From NCBI RefSeq assembly GCF_030159255.1, contig NZ_BSCT01000001.1:558001-622000 (forward strand): a stretch of DNA of 64,000 nucleotides, read 5' to 3'. The position numbers and the translations under genes were made by a program. The notes under the pieces are model-generated. The model did no database searches and had not been told where the DNA came from. It saw only the letters and a program-made list of their open reading frames with translations. Within the stretch, counting starts at the first letter, position 1. Every line of letters begins with the position of its first letter. Source of the DNA: Bradyrhizobium sp. SSBR45G. Lineage in GTDB: Bacteria; Pseudomonadota; Alphaproteobacteria; Rhizobiales; Xanthobacteraceae. Below, piece by piece: positions 22,382-31,813 of the stretch.

Positions 22382-22669
22382 ATGGTTGCGGACAGTGACA
22401 GCAGGGTCGCCTGGCACCGCGCTCAGCTCAAGAAAAACCGGGCCGCGCTGAAGCAGATCGAAACGGCCCGGTTCACGATCGGTGAGAGCGCGGACGCCAA
22501 GGCGATCGAGCAGACCCGGCGACAGGTGGCTGAGCTCCAGCTCAAGATCCGCGAGTCTGAGCAGATCATCGGCCAACACGACAAACAAGCAAGACGCCCC
22601 CTCGCCACTGACCTGCGTAGTCTCTCCAACGTGGCCTGGCGGAACTGGACCGGCAACGGTCCACGCTGA
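22382..22669 (+). CDS. Hypothetical coiled-coil protein (95 residues)
   Basis: The start is ATG 22382, with GGGAG six bases upstream; the preceding ATG at 22379 would be too close. The product runs MVADSDSRVAWHRAQLKKNR and is dominated by charged helices (KQIETARF, QTRRQVAELQLKIRESEQII) with heptad-like spacing, then ends SNVAWRNWTGNGPR. It is likely a soluble helical protein, possibly a dimer. No family is recognised. It follows the EcfG-controlled gene by 106 bases and may be co-transcribed with it. Confidence 0.65.
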   Translation: MVADSDSRVAWHRAQLKKNRAALKQIETARFTIGESADAKAIEQTRRQVAELQLKIRESEQIIGQHDKQARRPLATDLRSLSNVAWRNWTGNGPR

Positions 22670-22693
22670 CGCTCGTTCTGATCGACGATCGTC

Positions 22694-24058
22694 TCAGTCG
22701 CCCCCGCGATGCAACCCCGGCTGCAGCATCGATGCCGTCGAAGCATCCGCAGCCAGAGGCCTCTCATCCCGTGGCATCCACCGCCTCAGCCGCTCCTCGC
22801 TCCTGCGCAGCGCCTCCAGGTCGATCCGCCCCTGCGCCAGCGCCTGCTTGGCGCAGGCGAACACGCGATGGAACTGCGTCCCGTCATAGGCGACCAGCAG
22901 GAGGTCGGCGCCGCCGTTGAGCGCCTCGACGACGGCCTTGCACAGATCCCGGCCGTAGATCGCGCCCATCACGAGGTCATCGGTCACGATCACGCCCCGG
23001 TAGTTCCATCTGCCCCGGATGAGACCGTCGAGCACGGCTTTGGAATGGGACGCGGGGCGCTCTCGATCGATCGTGTCGACCACGACGTGGCCGACCATCA
23101 TCGCGGCATCCGAGTTGTCGAGCACAGCGCGGAACGGCCGCCAATCCGACTGCTCAAGCACGTCGGCAGGCGTATCGAGCTGCGCAGAGAAGTGATGCGT
23201 GTCGGCCTGGACGCGCCCAAGGCCGGGGAAATGCTTGACGGCCGCGCGAACACCGCTTGCCTCGAGACCTCGCACATAGCCCAGCGCGATGTCGCCGACC
23301 ACGGCCGGATCGTTGGAGATGGCACGCCGTCCGATCAGCGTGTGGAAGTCGAACCGATTGCGCGTCCAGCTCGGACGAAGATCGACGACAGGGGCCAGAT
23401 TGAAGGTGATGCCAGCCGCCGCCAAGGACTGCCCTTGGCTGCGCCCCATTTCGAAGGCGTCATGTGTGCGTCGCGCTGCGGGCAGATCGGCGAGCGTCGC
23501 AAGGGCGGGCATGTTCGGCAGGATCGGCGACAGATGCGCCACCGAGCCGCCCTCCTGATCCGCCGAGACCAGCAGAGGCGGCAGCCCGGCGCTCATCCGC
23601 TCTCCCTGCAGACGCGCGATGTCGGCGCGCAGGTGGGCGGCGGTCCGCCCCCGCACATTGTGGTGGGTCACATAGACCCCCGCGATCAGGCCCTGTCGCG
23701 CCAGCGCCGCGGCATCCTCCGTCGCGGTGTAGCCGACGATGAAATGCTGGCCCAGCACACGCGCGACATCGGGGGCGGTGCGGAACGTCTCATATTTGCG
23801 CCAGCCGAACATGAACTGCGTCGACGTCAGCGCCAGCAGCGGCAGGCACCATGTCAGCACCAGCAGCCGCCCGGCAAGGCCGCGCTGCCAGCGTCCGCTC
23901 AGCAGCAGCAGAAGCGGCGCGGCCAGGCCGATGATCAGCAAGGCGGCGTGCCCGGTCCCGCGCAGGCGGACGAGATAGGGCTCGTTGCTGTTGAAGGTGA
24001 TGACGATGAAGAGCAGAGCAAGGATCCAGAGGACGGCAGTCCTGATACGTCCAAGCAT
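22694..24058 (-). CDS. Membrane-anchored glycoside hydrolase family 3 (NagZ-like)
   Basis: The 454-residue protein starts with three hydrophobic segments within residues 8-85 (LWILALLFIVITF, AALLIIGLAAPLLLLLSG, LLVLTWCLPLLAL). A GH3 N-acetylhexosaminidase-type domain follows (about 100-420). Signatures are LVSADQEGGSVAHL, FNLAPVVDLRP, KHFPGLGRVQADTHHF with the Asp-x-His dyad, and VTDDLVMGAI with the nucleophile Asp. NagZ enzymes cleave N-acetylglucosamine from muropeptides during cell-wall recycling. Normal NagZ is soluble and about 340 residues, so the membrane anchor is unusual and would place the enzyme at the inner membrane, on a side I cannot determine. PGLG replaces the common PGHG. Activity is likely but not certain. 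Confidence 0.85.
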   Translation of the reverse strand: MLGRIRTAVLWILALLFIVITFNSNEPYLVRLRGTGHAALLIIGLAAPLLLLLSGRWQRGLAGRLLVLTWCLPLLALTSTQFMFGWRKYETFRTAPDVARVLGQHFIVGYTATEDAAALARQGLIAGVYVTHHNVRGRTAAHLRADIARLQGERMSAGLPPLLVSADQEGGSVAHLSPILPNMPALATLADLPAARRTHDAFEMGRSQGQSLAAAGITFNLAPVVDLRPSWTRNRFDFHTLIGRRAISNDPAVVGDIALGYVRGLEASGVRAAVKHFPGLGRVQADTHHFSAQLDTPADVLEQSDWRPFRAVLDNSDAAMMVGHVVVDTIDRERPASHSKAVLDGLIRGRWNYRGVIVTDDLVMGAIYGRDLCKAVVEALNGGADLLLVAYDGTQFHRVFACAKQALAQGRIDLEALRRSEERLRRWMPRDERPLAADASTASMLQPGLHRGGD

Positions 24059-24268
24059 GTGTGTGGCCGATCATTCCAAGGGAGACGGGCCCTCTGCGTA
24101 GCGATGGCGATCCGCCTGCGCCAGCGGCTGATGCGGCTCTGCACGAAATCTGCAAACAAATCCTGAAATGCTGCAGACCGCCTCGTGAGCCGCTGCACGC
24201 GGCGACGTCATGGTGACTCATCGGCCGGTGCGTTCTGGCCGCATCGTGCTCCATCGAGGACTCCGGTC

Positions 24269-25747
24269 ATGACCACCTCCGCCGAGCTGACGGCCGTTCC
24301 GGCCGCCGCTGATTCCCTCTGGCCCAAATTCGCGCTCGCTCTCGGCCTCGTCGGTCTCGCCGACATGCTGCTGTATGAGGGACGCCCGATCGGCCTCTCT
24401 CTGCCGCTCTTTCTCGCCGTGCTCGCCGCCACCGGCATCCTTGTCAACATCGCCCGGAGCACGCCGGGCCGGCTTGCCTATGCCGCGCTTCTCATCGTCG
24501 CCGGCCTGGCCGCGGTCGTCGAGGAGGCGAACCTGCTGTCGTTTCCGATCACGCTGCTCATGATCCTGTCAGCCGTTGCACTCGCAACCGACGCATCGTC
24601 TCGCGGACTCTGGCTGCCGCTCAGCGCCGCCGGGCAGTTGCTCGTCATCGGACCTTTGAGGCTGCTGCCGGACACGATCATGATGTTGCGCGCGAATGTG
24701 CTCATGCGCGCGCTGCTGATCTGGAGCGTCCCAGTGGCGCTCGGCTGTCTCTTCACCGCGTTGTTCGCCACGGCCAACCCGGTCATCGCGCAGTGGTTCG
24801 ATGTCTTCGGTTCCGCAGAACGCGCTCCGGATCTCTCGATCGGGCGCGTCGTCTTCTGGTTCGTCGCATTGTCGATGATCTGGCCGTTCATCCATCTTCG
24901 CTGGCGGCAGCGCACCACCACGCCTGGCCACCCCTTGGAGCACGAGGCCGATCAGTCAGAATCTCTGCTGGCCGCGCTGCTCGGCCCCGCGACCGTGGTC
25001 CGATCGCTGATCCTGTTCAACATCCTGTTTGCCATCCAGACCGCGCTCGACGGCGTCTATCTGTGGGGACATGCTGCGCTTCCGAGCGGCGTGACCTATG
25101 CCGCCTATGCGCACCGCGGTGCCTATCTCCTGATCGTGACCGCGCTGCTCGCGGCGGCCTTCGTCATCGTTGCGGCTCGCTCCGAGATCACCGCAACCGG
25201 GTCGCCGCTCATTCGCCCGCTGATCTATCTCTGGGTGGCGCAGAACGTGGTGCTGGTCGTGTCCTCGATCCAGCGGCTGCACATGTATGTCGAGACCTAC
25301 GCCCTGACCTACTGGCGGATCGCGGCCCTGATCTGGATGATCCTGGTTGCGGTCGGCCTGATCCTCATCGTGCTCAGGATCGCCCTCAACAAGCCTGGAG
25401 CGTGGCTGATCCGCATGAACCTGCTGGTGCTCTCCCTCACCCTCTACGGCTGCGCCTTCATCAATCTCGACGCGGCGATCGCCGACTACAACGTCAGCCA
25501 CAGCCGCGAGGCCGGACAGAGCGGCCCCTCGATCGACAGCGCCTATCTGGCCTGGCTGGGGCCCCAGGCACTGCCGGCGATCGATCGCGCGATGCGGCTG
25601 TCGCCGAGCAATCAGCAGCTTTTGAGCGACCGTGACCGCCTTCTCCTGCTGCAGCAAAGCCAGATGGCGGCCTGGCGCTCCTGGAGCTTTCGCGGCTGGC
25701 GCTTGCAGCGCCATCTCGCTAAACATCCTCCGCAGGACCCCAGCTGA
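24269..25747 (+). CDS. DUF4173 multi-pass membrane protein
   Basis: The product, about 492 residues from ATG 24269, has roughly eleven to thirteen hydrophobic helices and the DUF4173 pattern, including NILFAIQTALDGVYLWGHAA, the segment AYAHRGAYLLIVTALLAAAF and, later, IQRLHMYVETYALTYWRIAA. Function is unknown. It ends exactly where the response regulator begins (TGATG, one-base overlap), so the three genes 24269-28085 are one translation-coupled unit. By analogy with CreBCD, where a membrane protein accompanies the two-component pair, it may be a sensor partner or a regulated target. That is an inference. Confidence 0.85.
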   Translation: MTTSAELTAVPAAADSLWPKFALALGLVGLADMLLYEGRPIGLSLPLFLAVLAATGILVNIARSTPGRLAYAALLIVAGLAAVVEEANLLSFPITLLMILSAVALATDASSRGLWLPLSAAGQLLVIGPLRLLPDTIMMLRANVLMRALLIWSVPVALGCLFTALFATANPVIAQWFDVFGSAERAPDLSIGRVVFWFVALSMIWPFIHLRWRQRTTTPGHPLEHEADQSESLLAALLGPATVVRSLILFNILFAIQTALDGVYLWGHAALPSGVTYAAYAHRGAYLLIVTALLAAAFVIVAARSEITATGSPLIRPLIYLWVAQNVVLVVSSIQRLHMYVETYALTYWRIAALIWMILVAVGLILIVLRIALNKPGAWLIRMNLLVLSLTLYGCAFINLDAAIADYNVSHSREAGQSGPSIDSAYLAWLGPQALPAIDRAMRLSPSNQQLLSDRDRLLLLQQSQMAAWRSWSFRGWRLQRHLAKHPPQDPS

Positions 25748-26472
25748 TGTCACGCCCCGGAGCCCCGACCGTGTCCCCCCGTATCCTCATCGTCGACGAT
25801 GACCCGCACATCAGGGAGGTGGTACGCGTGGCCTTGAGCAAGGCCGGCATGGCGGTGACCGAAGCCGCCGACGGCCGGGCCGCCCTGGTCAAGTTCACCG
25901 ATGAGCGGCCCGACCTGATCGTGCTCGACGTCGGCATGCCGGAGTTCGACGGACTTGAAGTCTGCCGGCGCATTCGCAAAACCTCGCAGGTGCCGATCCT
26001 GTTCCTGTCGGCGCGCGACGAGGAGATCGATCGCATCCTCGGGCTCGAGATCGGCGGCGACGATTACGTCACCAAGCCGTTCAGTCCGCGAGAGCTGGTC
26101 GCCCGCGTCAATGTCATCCTGCGACGGGTGGCGACAGGCGGAGGCGGCCGCTCGGCGGAGCCCGAGGAGCTGGTTCATGGCCGGCTGCGGCTCGACCCGC
26201 AGCAGCACCTGGCCCAGTTCGGCGACACGCCGCTGACGCTCACGGCCCTCGAATTCAGCATCCTGCGCACGCTGCTGACGCGCCCCGCCGTCGTGTTCAG
26301 CCGCGAGCAGATCATGACCGCCGCCTATCAGCTCAACATCCAGGTCTCCGACCGCACCATCGACAGCCATATCCGCAACATCCGCGCCAAGCTCGCGGCC
26401 GCGCATTGCGAGGATGCCATCGAGACGGTCCATGGCGTCGGCTTCCGGCTCGGGCGCTGCGGCGCGCCATGA
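25747..26472 (+). CDS. OmpR-family response regulator
   Basis: This 241-residue protein has a receiver domain (residues about 12-125; ILIVDDDPHIREVV, phosphoacceptor Asp61 in IVLDVGMPEFDG, Lys110 in DDYVTKPF) and a winged-helix DNA-binding domain (about 145-238; LTALEFSILRTLL, VSDRTIDSHIRNIRAKL, VHGVGFRLG). It regulates transcription when phosphorylated, presumably by the kinase whose start codon overlaps its stop (ATGA, 26469-26472). It resembles CreB/BaeR-type regulators, but target genes cannot be predicted. Confidence 0.93.
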   Translation: MSRPGAPTVSPRILIVDDDPHIREVVRVALSKAGMAVTEAADGRAALVKFTDERPDLIVLDVGMPEFDGLEVCRRIRKTSQVPILFLSARDEEIDRILGLEIGGDDYVTKPFSPRELVARVNVILRRVATGGGGRSAEPEELVHGRLRLDPQQHLAQFGDTPLTLTALEFSILRTLLTRPAVVFSREQIMTAAYQLNIQVSDRTIDSHIRNIRAKLAAAHCEDAIETVHGVGFRLGRCGAP

Positions 26473-28085
26473 TGGCTCCCAAGCCGAAGAAGAAGTGGCG
26501 GCCGTCGCTGGGACAGATCGTGTTCGGCGTCCTCGCGCTGGTGGCGACGCTGCCGCTCGTCGGGCTGTTCTTCTTCCGCATCTACGACAATCAGCTGATC
26601 CGCCAGACCCAGGCCGAGCTGATCGCACAGAGCCGCGTGCTGGCGGCCGTGTATGCCGAGGAGGTGACGGCCCGCCTCGCCTCCGGCATTCCGCTCGGCG
26701 CCGAGATCCCACTCGAAGCCCGACCCGATGCTTCGGACGAGGTGACGCCGATCCGCCCCCTGCTCGACCTCCTGGCCAATGATCTCTTCGTCCGCCGTCC
26801 AGATGCCCGCGAGGCGCTTCAGCCCGCCGATCCGGCCTATGTCGCGATCGGCGCGCGATTGGCGCCGATCATTCGCGAGACCCAGAAGGTCACCCTGGCC
26901 GGGTTTCGCGTGCTCGATCCGCAGGGCGTCGTGATCGCCGGTCGCGACGAGATGGGCAAATCGCTCGCCCATATCGACGAGGTCGCGGCCGCCCTGAAGG
27001 GCAAGTACAGTGCCGCGCTCCGGATCCGCATTCCCGACAAGGCGCCGCCCCCAATCTACTCGTTCAGCCGCGGTGTCGGCGTCCATGTCTTCTCCGCCAT
27101 GCCGGTGATCGTCGACGATCACGTCGCGGGCGTCATCTATACCTCGCGGACGCCCCGCAACATCTTCGAGCATCTTTATGTCGAGCGCGGCAAGTTCATC
27201 GCCGCCGGGTCCGCCATCATCCTCACCACCCTGCTGGTGGGACTGATCGTGGCGCGCACGATCACCCGGCCGATGCGCGAGCTGGTCGATCGCGCCGGTC
27301 GGATCGGCCGCAACGATCCCGCCGGATTCCGGCCGCTCGCCCATTACGGCACGCGCGACTTCGCCGAGCTGGCGGAGCACTTTTTCGCGATGGCCGAGCA
27401 GCTCGCGCAACGCTCGAACTACATCAGGAGCTTTTCGGCGCATCTGACGCATGAGCTCAAATCGCCGCTGACCTCGATCAAGGGTGCGGCCGAGCTGCTG
27501 CTCGATTCTCTGGCCAGCCGTTCCGAAACGCTGACGCGCGCGGAGCAGGAGAAATTCCTCACCAATATCCTCGGCGACGCGGATCGTCTGGTGGCGCTGG
27601 CCCAGCGCCTGCGCGAACTGGCGCGGGCGGAGACGGTATCGACGGTCGAGCCCGGCACGGTCGCGGATGCCGTGGAGACGCTGCGACGGCGCTTTCCTTC
27701 GACCGTCATCGAGACGTCTGGCCCACTGGAGCGCAAGACAACGCTGTCCAACGAGACCGTGCTGATCGTGCTCACGCATCTGGTCGACAATGCCATTCGC
27801 CATGGCGCGCGGTACATCCGCCTCGACGCCGAGGACGGCGGCGATATCCTGGTCGTCCGCGCCAGCAATGACGGGGCTCCGATCTCGCCGGCGAACCGCG
27901 ACCGCATCTTCGATGCGTTCTTTACGACCAGGCGCGAAAGCGGCGGCACCGGCATGGGACTGGCAATCGTGCGCGCCATCATGGCCGGCCATGGCGGCGA
28001 GATCGCGCTGCTCCCGGCCGATGCCGGAGTCTCGTTCGAATTGAGGATGCCGATCGATCGTGGCCCTCGCCGCGCATCGACTTGA
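26469..28085 (+). CDS. Membrane histidine kinase, partner of the 25747 regulator
   Basis: The 538-residue kinase starts at the ATG overlapping the regulator's stop. Residues about 15-38 form the first membrane helix (FGVLALVATLPLVGLFFF). A periplasmic sensor domain of about 210 residues follows, with LAGFRVLDPQGVVIAGRDEM and SRGVGVHVFSAMPVI, similar to Cache-type or CreC-like sensors. A second helix (AIILTTLLVGLIVARTI, near 250) leads into HAMP, then HisKA with FSAHLTHELKSPLTSIKGAA and HATPase with LVDNAIRHGA and GGTGMGLAIVRAIM. The ligand is unknown. It is the last gene of a three-gene overlapping unit with a DUF4173 membrane protein. Confidence 0.93.
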   Translation: MMAPKPKKKWRPSLGQIVFGVLALVATLPLVGLFFFRIYDNQLIRQTQAELIAQSRVLAAVYAEEVTARLASGIPLGAEIPLEARPDASDEVTPIRPLLDLLANDLFVRRPDAREALQPADPAYVAIGARLAPIIRETQKVTLAGFRVLDPQGVVIAGRDEMGKSLAHIDEVAAALKGKYSAALRIRIPDKAPPPIYSFSRGVGVHVFSAMPVIVDDHVAGVIYTSRTPRNIFEHLYVERGKFIAAGSAIILTTLLVGLIVARTITRPMRELVDRAGRIGRNDPAGFRPLAHYGTRDFAELAEHFFAMAEQLAQRSNYIRSFSAHLTHELKSPLTSIKGAAELLLDSLASRSETLTRAEQEKFLTNILGDADRLVALAQRLRELARAETVSTVEPGTVADAVETLRRRFPSTVIETSGPLERKTTLSNETVLIVLTHLVDNAIRHGARYIRLDAEDGGDILVVRASNDGAPISPANRDRIFDAFFTTRRESGGTGMGLAIVRAIMAGHGGEIALLPADAGVSFELRMPIDRGPRRAST

Positions 28086-28361
28086 GGTGGCGTCGTCCGA
28101 TCAAAGATGCGTCGAGGTTGCCTACAGCTCCCGGCGCCAGCCAGCCAATCCCCATCGTCATCGGATCAAGACCGGTGAATTCCGCCCCTCGATCGTTTGT
28201 ATGCAAGCAATATTCTCTCCTGCGCACCGGCCGCGGCGTCCGGACCAGCATGCCGCAGATCTGCAACGCAATTCCCAAATGACTCGGGCCCGCGATCCGC
28301 GTAAGCTCCGCGGCAATTGCACCAATGGCCCGCCTTCTGCCGCGGCCTTCGGGAGACCTTG

Positions 28362-29978
28362 ATGAATTCGAGCCGTTTCGAGATCAATCGCCGCACCGCG
28401 CTTCTCACATCCGCTGCGATTGCCGCCAATGTCGTCAATCCGTTTCGCGCGTTTGCCCAGGAGACGCCGCGCAAGGGCGGCGTGTTCAACGCGCATTACG
28501 GCGCCGAGCAGCGGCAGCTGAACCCGAGCCTGCAGGCCTCGACCGGCGTCTACATCATCGGCGGCAAGATCCAGGAGAACCTCGTCGATCTCGATGCCGA
28601 GGGACAGCCGGTCGGCGTGCTCGCCGAAAGCTGGGAGGCCACACCCGACGGCAAGACCGTCACCTTCAAGCTGCGCAAGGGCGTCACCTGGCACGACGGC
28701 AAGCCGTTCACCTCTGAGGACGTCGCCTTCACCGCCATGAACATGTGGAAGAAGATCCTCAACTACGGATCGACGCTGCAGCTGTTCCTGACCGCCGTGG
28801 ATACGCCCGATCCGCAGACCGCGATCTTCCGCTACGAGCGGCCGATGCCGCTCAACCTGCTGCTGCGCGCCCTGCCCGATCTCGGCTACGTCTCGGCCAA
28901 GCACATCTATGAGACCGGCGACATCCGACAGAACCCCGTGAACCTCGCGCCTGTCGGCACCGGCCCGTTCAAGTTCGTCAAATACGAGCGCGGGCAATAT
29001 ATCATCGCCGACCGCAACGCCGACTATTGGCGGCCCAACGCGCCCTATCTCGACCGCATCGTCTGGAAGGTGATCACCGATCGATCGGCCGCCGCAGCCC
29101 AGATGGAAGCCGGCGAACTGCACTACAGCCCGTTCTCCGGACTAACCATCTCGGACTTGGCGCGGCTCGGCAAGGACAAGCGCTTCATCGTCTCGACCAA
29201 GGGCAATGAGGGCAACGCCCGCACCAACACGCTGGAGTTCAACTTCCGCCGCAAGGAGCTGTCGGACGTCAAGGTCCGCCGCGCCATCGCGCATGCGATC
29301 AACGTGCCGTTCTTCATCGAGAACTTCCTCGGCGATTTCGCCAAGCTCGGCACCGGGCCGATCCCGTCGACCTCGACCGATTTCTATCCCGGCGCGAGCA
29401 CGCCGCAATATCCCTATGACAAGGCCAAGGCGGCGGCACTGCTCGACGAGGCCGGCTACAAGCCTGCCGCGGGCGGCAGCCGCTTCTCGCTGAAGCTGCT
29501 GCCCGCCCCCTGGGGCGAGGATATCTCGCTGTGGTCGACCTTCATCCAGCAGTCGCTCGGCGAGGTCGGCATCACGGTCGAGATCGTCCGCAACGATGGC
29601 GGCGGCTTCCTGAAGCAGGTCTATGACGAGCATGCCTTCGATCTCGCCACGGGCTGGCACCAGTACCGCAACGACCCTGCGGTCTCGACCACGGTTTGGT
29701 ACCGCTCAGGCCAGCCGAAGGGCGCGCCCTGGACCAACCAGTGGGGCTGGGACGACACCAAGATCGACAAGATCATCGACGACGCCGCGACCGAGGTCGA
29801 TCCGGCCAAGCGCAAGGCGCTGTATGCCGATTTCGTCCGCGAGGCCAATACCGAGCTGCCGGTATGGATGCCGATCGAGCAGATCTTCGTCACCGTCATC
29901 ACGGCGAAGGCGCGCAACCACTCGAACACGCCGCGCTGGGGATCGTCGAGCTGGCACGATCTCTGGCTTTCCGCCTGA
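28362..29978 (+). CDS. Peptide-type ABC transporter substrate-binding protein
   Basis: The 538-residue product starts at ATG 28362 after GGGAGACCTTG. Its N-terminus INRRTALLTSAAIAANVVNP is a twin-arginine-like signal, with cleavage probable at AFAQE. The rest follows the SBP_bac_5 (DppA/OppA) pattern: LAESWEATPDGKTVTFKLRK, GVTWHDGKPFTSEDVAFT, PVGTGPFKFVKYERGQYIIA and DVKVRRAIAHAINVPFF. It binds an oligopeptide, opine, nickel chelate or similar ligand in the periplasm; the ligand is not determinable. It opens a four-gene importer operon with two permeases and a fused ATPase. The nearby FAD oxidoreductase gene is convergent and might act on the imported compound. Confidence 0.93.
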   Translation: MNSSRFEINRRTALLTSAAIAANVVNPFRAFAQETPRKGGVFNAHYGAEQRQLNPSLQASTGVYIIGGKIQENLVDLDAEGQPVGVLAESWEATPDGKTVTFKLRKGVTWHDGKPFTSEDVAFTAMNMWKKILNYGSTLQLFLTAVDTPDPQTAIFRYERPMPLNLLLRALPDLGYVSAKHIYETGDIRQNPVNLAPVGTGPFKFVKYERGQYIIADRNADYWRPNAPYLDRIVWKVITDRSAAAAQMEAGELHYSPFSGLTISDLARLGKDKRFIVSTKGNEGNARTNTLEFNFRRKELSDVKVRRAIAHAINVPFFIENFLGDFAKLGTGPIPSTSTDFYPGASTPQYPYDKAKAAALLDEAGYKPAAGGSRFSLKLLPAPWGEDISLWSTFIQQSLGEVGITVEIVRNDGGGFLKQVYDEHAFDLATGWHQYRNDPAVSTTVWYRSGQPKGAPWTNQWGWDDTKIDKIIDDAATEVDPAKRKALYADFVREANTELPVWMPIEQIFVTVITAKARNHSNTPRWGSSSWHDLWLSA

Positions 29979-30002
29979 GCCGAACTCCGTCAGGATGTGG
30001 CC

Positions 30003-30980
30003 ATGCGCATCTTGAGCCTTGCGGGGCGGCGACTGGCCGCCTCGATCCCCACTCTGTTCCTGATCCTGATCGGCGTCTTTCTGCTGCTGCAACTCGCGCC
30101 GGGCGATACGGTCGACGCGATGATGGCCCAGATGGGCGGCGGCGACGCGGCCACCGCGCGCGAGCTGCGCCGCTTCTACGGCCTCGACGTCTCCGTCCCG
30201 GTCCAACTTGCCAACTATCTGTGGCGGCTGGTGCGGCTCGACCTCGGCTTCTCCGCGATCTATGGCAAGCCGGTCGCCGCTGTGATCCTGGAGCGTCTGC
30301 CGCCGACGCTGCTGCTGATGACCTCAGCCCTGTCGTTTGCGTTCTTCTTCGGCCTCGTCCTCGGGGTGATCGCTGCGCGCGGCGTCAACCGATGGCCTGA
30401 TACGCTGATCTCGACCGTCGGCCTGATCTTCTACGCCACGCCGTCGTTCTGGTTCGGCCTGATGGCCATCGTGGTGTTCTCGATCTATCTGCAATGGCTG
30501 CCCGCGGGCGGCTTCGAGGACATCGGCGTGGTCAGGACCGGGATCTGGCGCGTGCTGGATATCGCCAGTCATCTGGTGCTGCCATCGCTGACGCTCGGCC
30601 TGATCTTCCTGGCGATCTATCTGCGCATCATGCGCGCGTCCATGCTCGAGGTGCTCAACCTCGATTTCGTGCGCACGGCGCGCGCCAAGGGCCTCGACGA
30701 GACCCGCATCATCACCCGCCATGTGCTGCGCAACGCGCTGCTGCCGATGGTGACCCTGATCGGGCTGCAGGCCGGGACGATGCTCGGCGGCTCCGTTGTG
30801 GTGGAAACGGTGTTCTCGCTGCCGGGTCTCGGGCGCCTCGCCTACGAATCGGTGGTCCAGCGCGACCTCAATACGCTGCTCGGAATCGTGTTCGTGTCGG
30901 CGCTGCTGGTGATCCTGGTCAACTTCATCACCGACTTGCTTTATGCGCGGCTCGATCCGCGCATCACGGCGGAGAGTTGA
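30003..30980 (+). CDS. ABC transporter permease (DppB type)
   Basis: This inner-membrane permease of 325 residues has the DppB topology: an N-terminal helix (SIPTLFLILIGVFLLLQLAP), the conserved GDTVDAMMAQMGG-like loop, and five more helices. The EAA-type cytoplasmic loop that contacts the ATPase is visible as DFVRTARAKGLDETRIITRH. ATG 30003 is chosen because AGGAT lies upstream at a normal distance; a GTG at 29997 is possible. It starts 24 bases after the binding-protein gene and pairs with the DppC-type permease that follows. Confidence 0.92.
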   Translation: MRILSLAGRRLAASIPTLFLILIGVFLLLQLAPGDTVDAMMAQMGGGDAATARELRRFYGLDVSVPVQLANYLWRLVRLDLGFSAIYGKPVAAVILERLPPTLLLMTSALSFAFFFGLVLGVIAARGVNRWPDTLISTVGLIFYATPSFWFGLMAIVVFSIYLQWLPAGGFEDIGVVRTGIWRVLDIASHLVLPSLTLGLIFLAIYLRIMRASMLEVLNLDFVRTARAKGLDETRIITRHVLRNALLPMVTLIGLQAGTMLGGSVVVETVFSLPGLGRLAYESVVQRDLNTLLGIVFVSALLVILVNFITDLLYARLDPRITAES

Positions 30981-30982
30981 GC

Positions 30983-31813
30983 ATGGGCCCAGTGAAGCGC
31001 TATTTCCGCAGTCCCGCCGCGGTTCTCGGCCTCGTTCTGCTGCTGATCGTCATCGGCATGGCGCTCAGTGCCGGCTATTTCTATCCGCGCGATCCGCTGG
31101 CGCTCGCCGGCCGTCCCCTGATCTGGCCGTTCGCCAATCCGCGCTTCCTGCTCGGCACCGACAATTCCGGCCGCGACATCGCCGCCCAGATCTTCCACGG
31201 CGCCCGCATCTCGCTCCTGATCGGCGGCGTGGCCACGCTGATCGCGGTCACGATCGGTGTGATGGTCGGAGCGCTTGCCGGCTTTTATGGCGGATGGATC
31301 GACAACGTCCTGATGCGCATCACCGAGGCGTTTCAGACATTGCCGAACTTCGTGCTGCTGCTGGTGCTCGTGGCGGTGTTCGGCTCGACGCTGACGACGG
31401 TCACCATCGCGGTCGGCATCGTTGCGTGGCCCGCACCGGCGCGGCTCACGCGGGCGGAATTCCTGTCGCTGCGCAGCCGCGAGTTCGTCCAGGCCGGCCG
31501 CACGCTCGGCATGCGCGACACGCAGCTGATGCTGCGTGAAATCCTGCCCAACGCGCTGCCGCCGGTGATCGTCTATGCCGGCGTGGTGATGGCGGTTGCG
31601 ATCCTCTTGGAAAGCGCGCTCGCCTTCCTGCGGCTGTCCGATGCCAACGTCGCCTCCTGGGGCAATCTGATCGGCCTCGGGCGCGACGTGCTGCGCGTGC
31701 AATGGTACGTCTCGGCGATCCCTGGCGTCGCCATTCTGATCACCGTGCTCGCGGTGTCGCTGGTCGGCCAGGGCCTCAACGATGCGCTGAACCCGCGGCT
31801 GAAGCAGCGATGA
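30983..31813 (+). CDS. ABC transporter permease (DppC type)
   Basis: The 276-residue product begins [20 protein letters not shown] and has the short DppC fold with [20 protein letters not shown], a hallmark of this subunit, and the EAA loop [20 protein letters not shown]. It starts two bases after the DppB stop, with GGAGAGTTGAGC as ribosome binding site, and its stop overlaps the ATPase start (ATGA). Together with the DppB-type permease it forms the membrane channel of the importer. Confidence 0.92.
   Translation: MGPVKRYFRSPAAVLGLVLLLIVIGMALSAGYFYPRDPLALAGRPLIWPFANPRFLLGTDNSGRDIAAQIFHGARISLLIGGVATLIAVTIGVMVGALAGFYGGWIDNVLMRITEAFQTLPNFVLLLVLVAVFGSTLTTVTIAVGIVAWPAPARLTRAEFLSLRSREFVQAGRTLGMRDTQLMLREILPNALPPVIVYAGVVMAVAILLESALAFLRLSDANVASWGNLIGLGRDVLRVQWYVSAIPGVAILITVLAVSLVGQGLNDALNPRLKQR

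Noticed and set aside
26328..27992. 554-codon minus-strand frame opposite the 26469 histidine kinase
   Set aside because: Antisense shadow; the plus strand has complete HisKA and HATPase motifs and overlapping start/stop codons with its partner.
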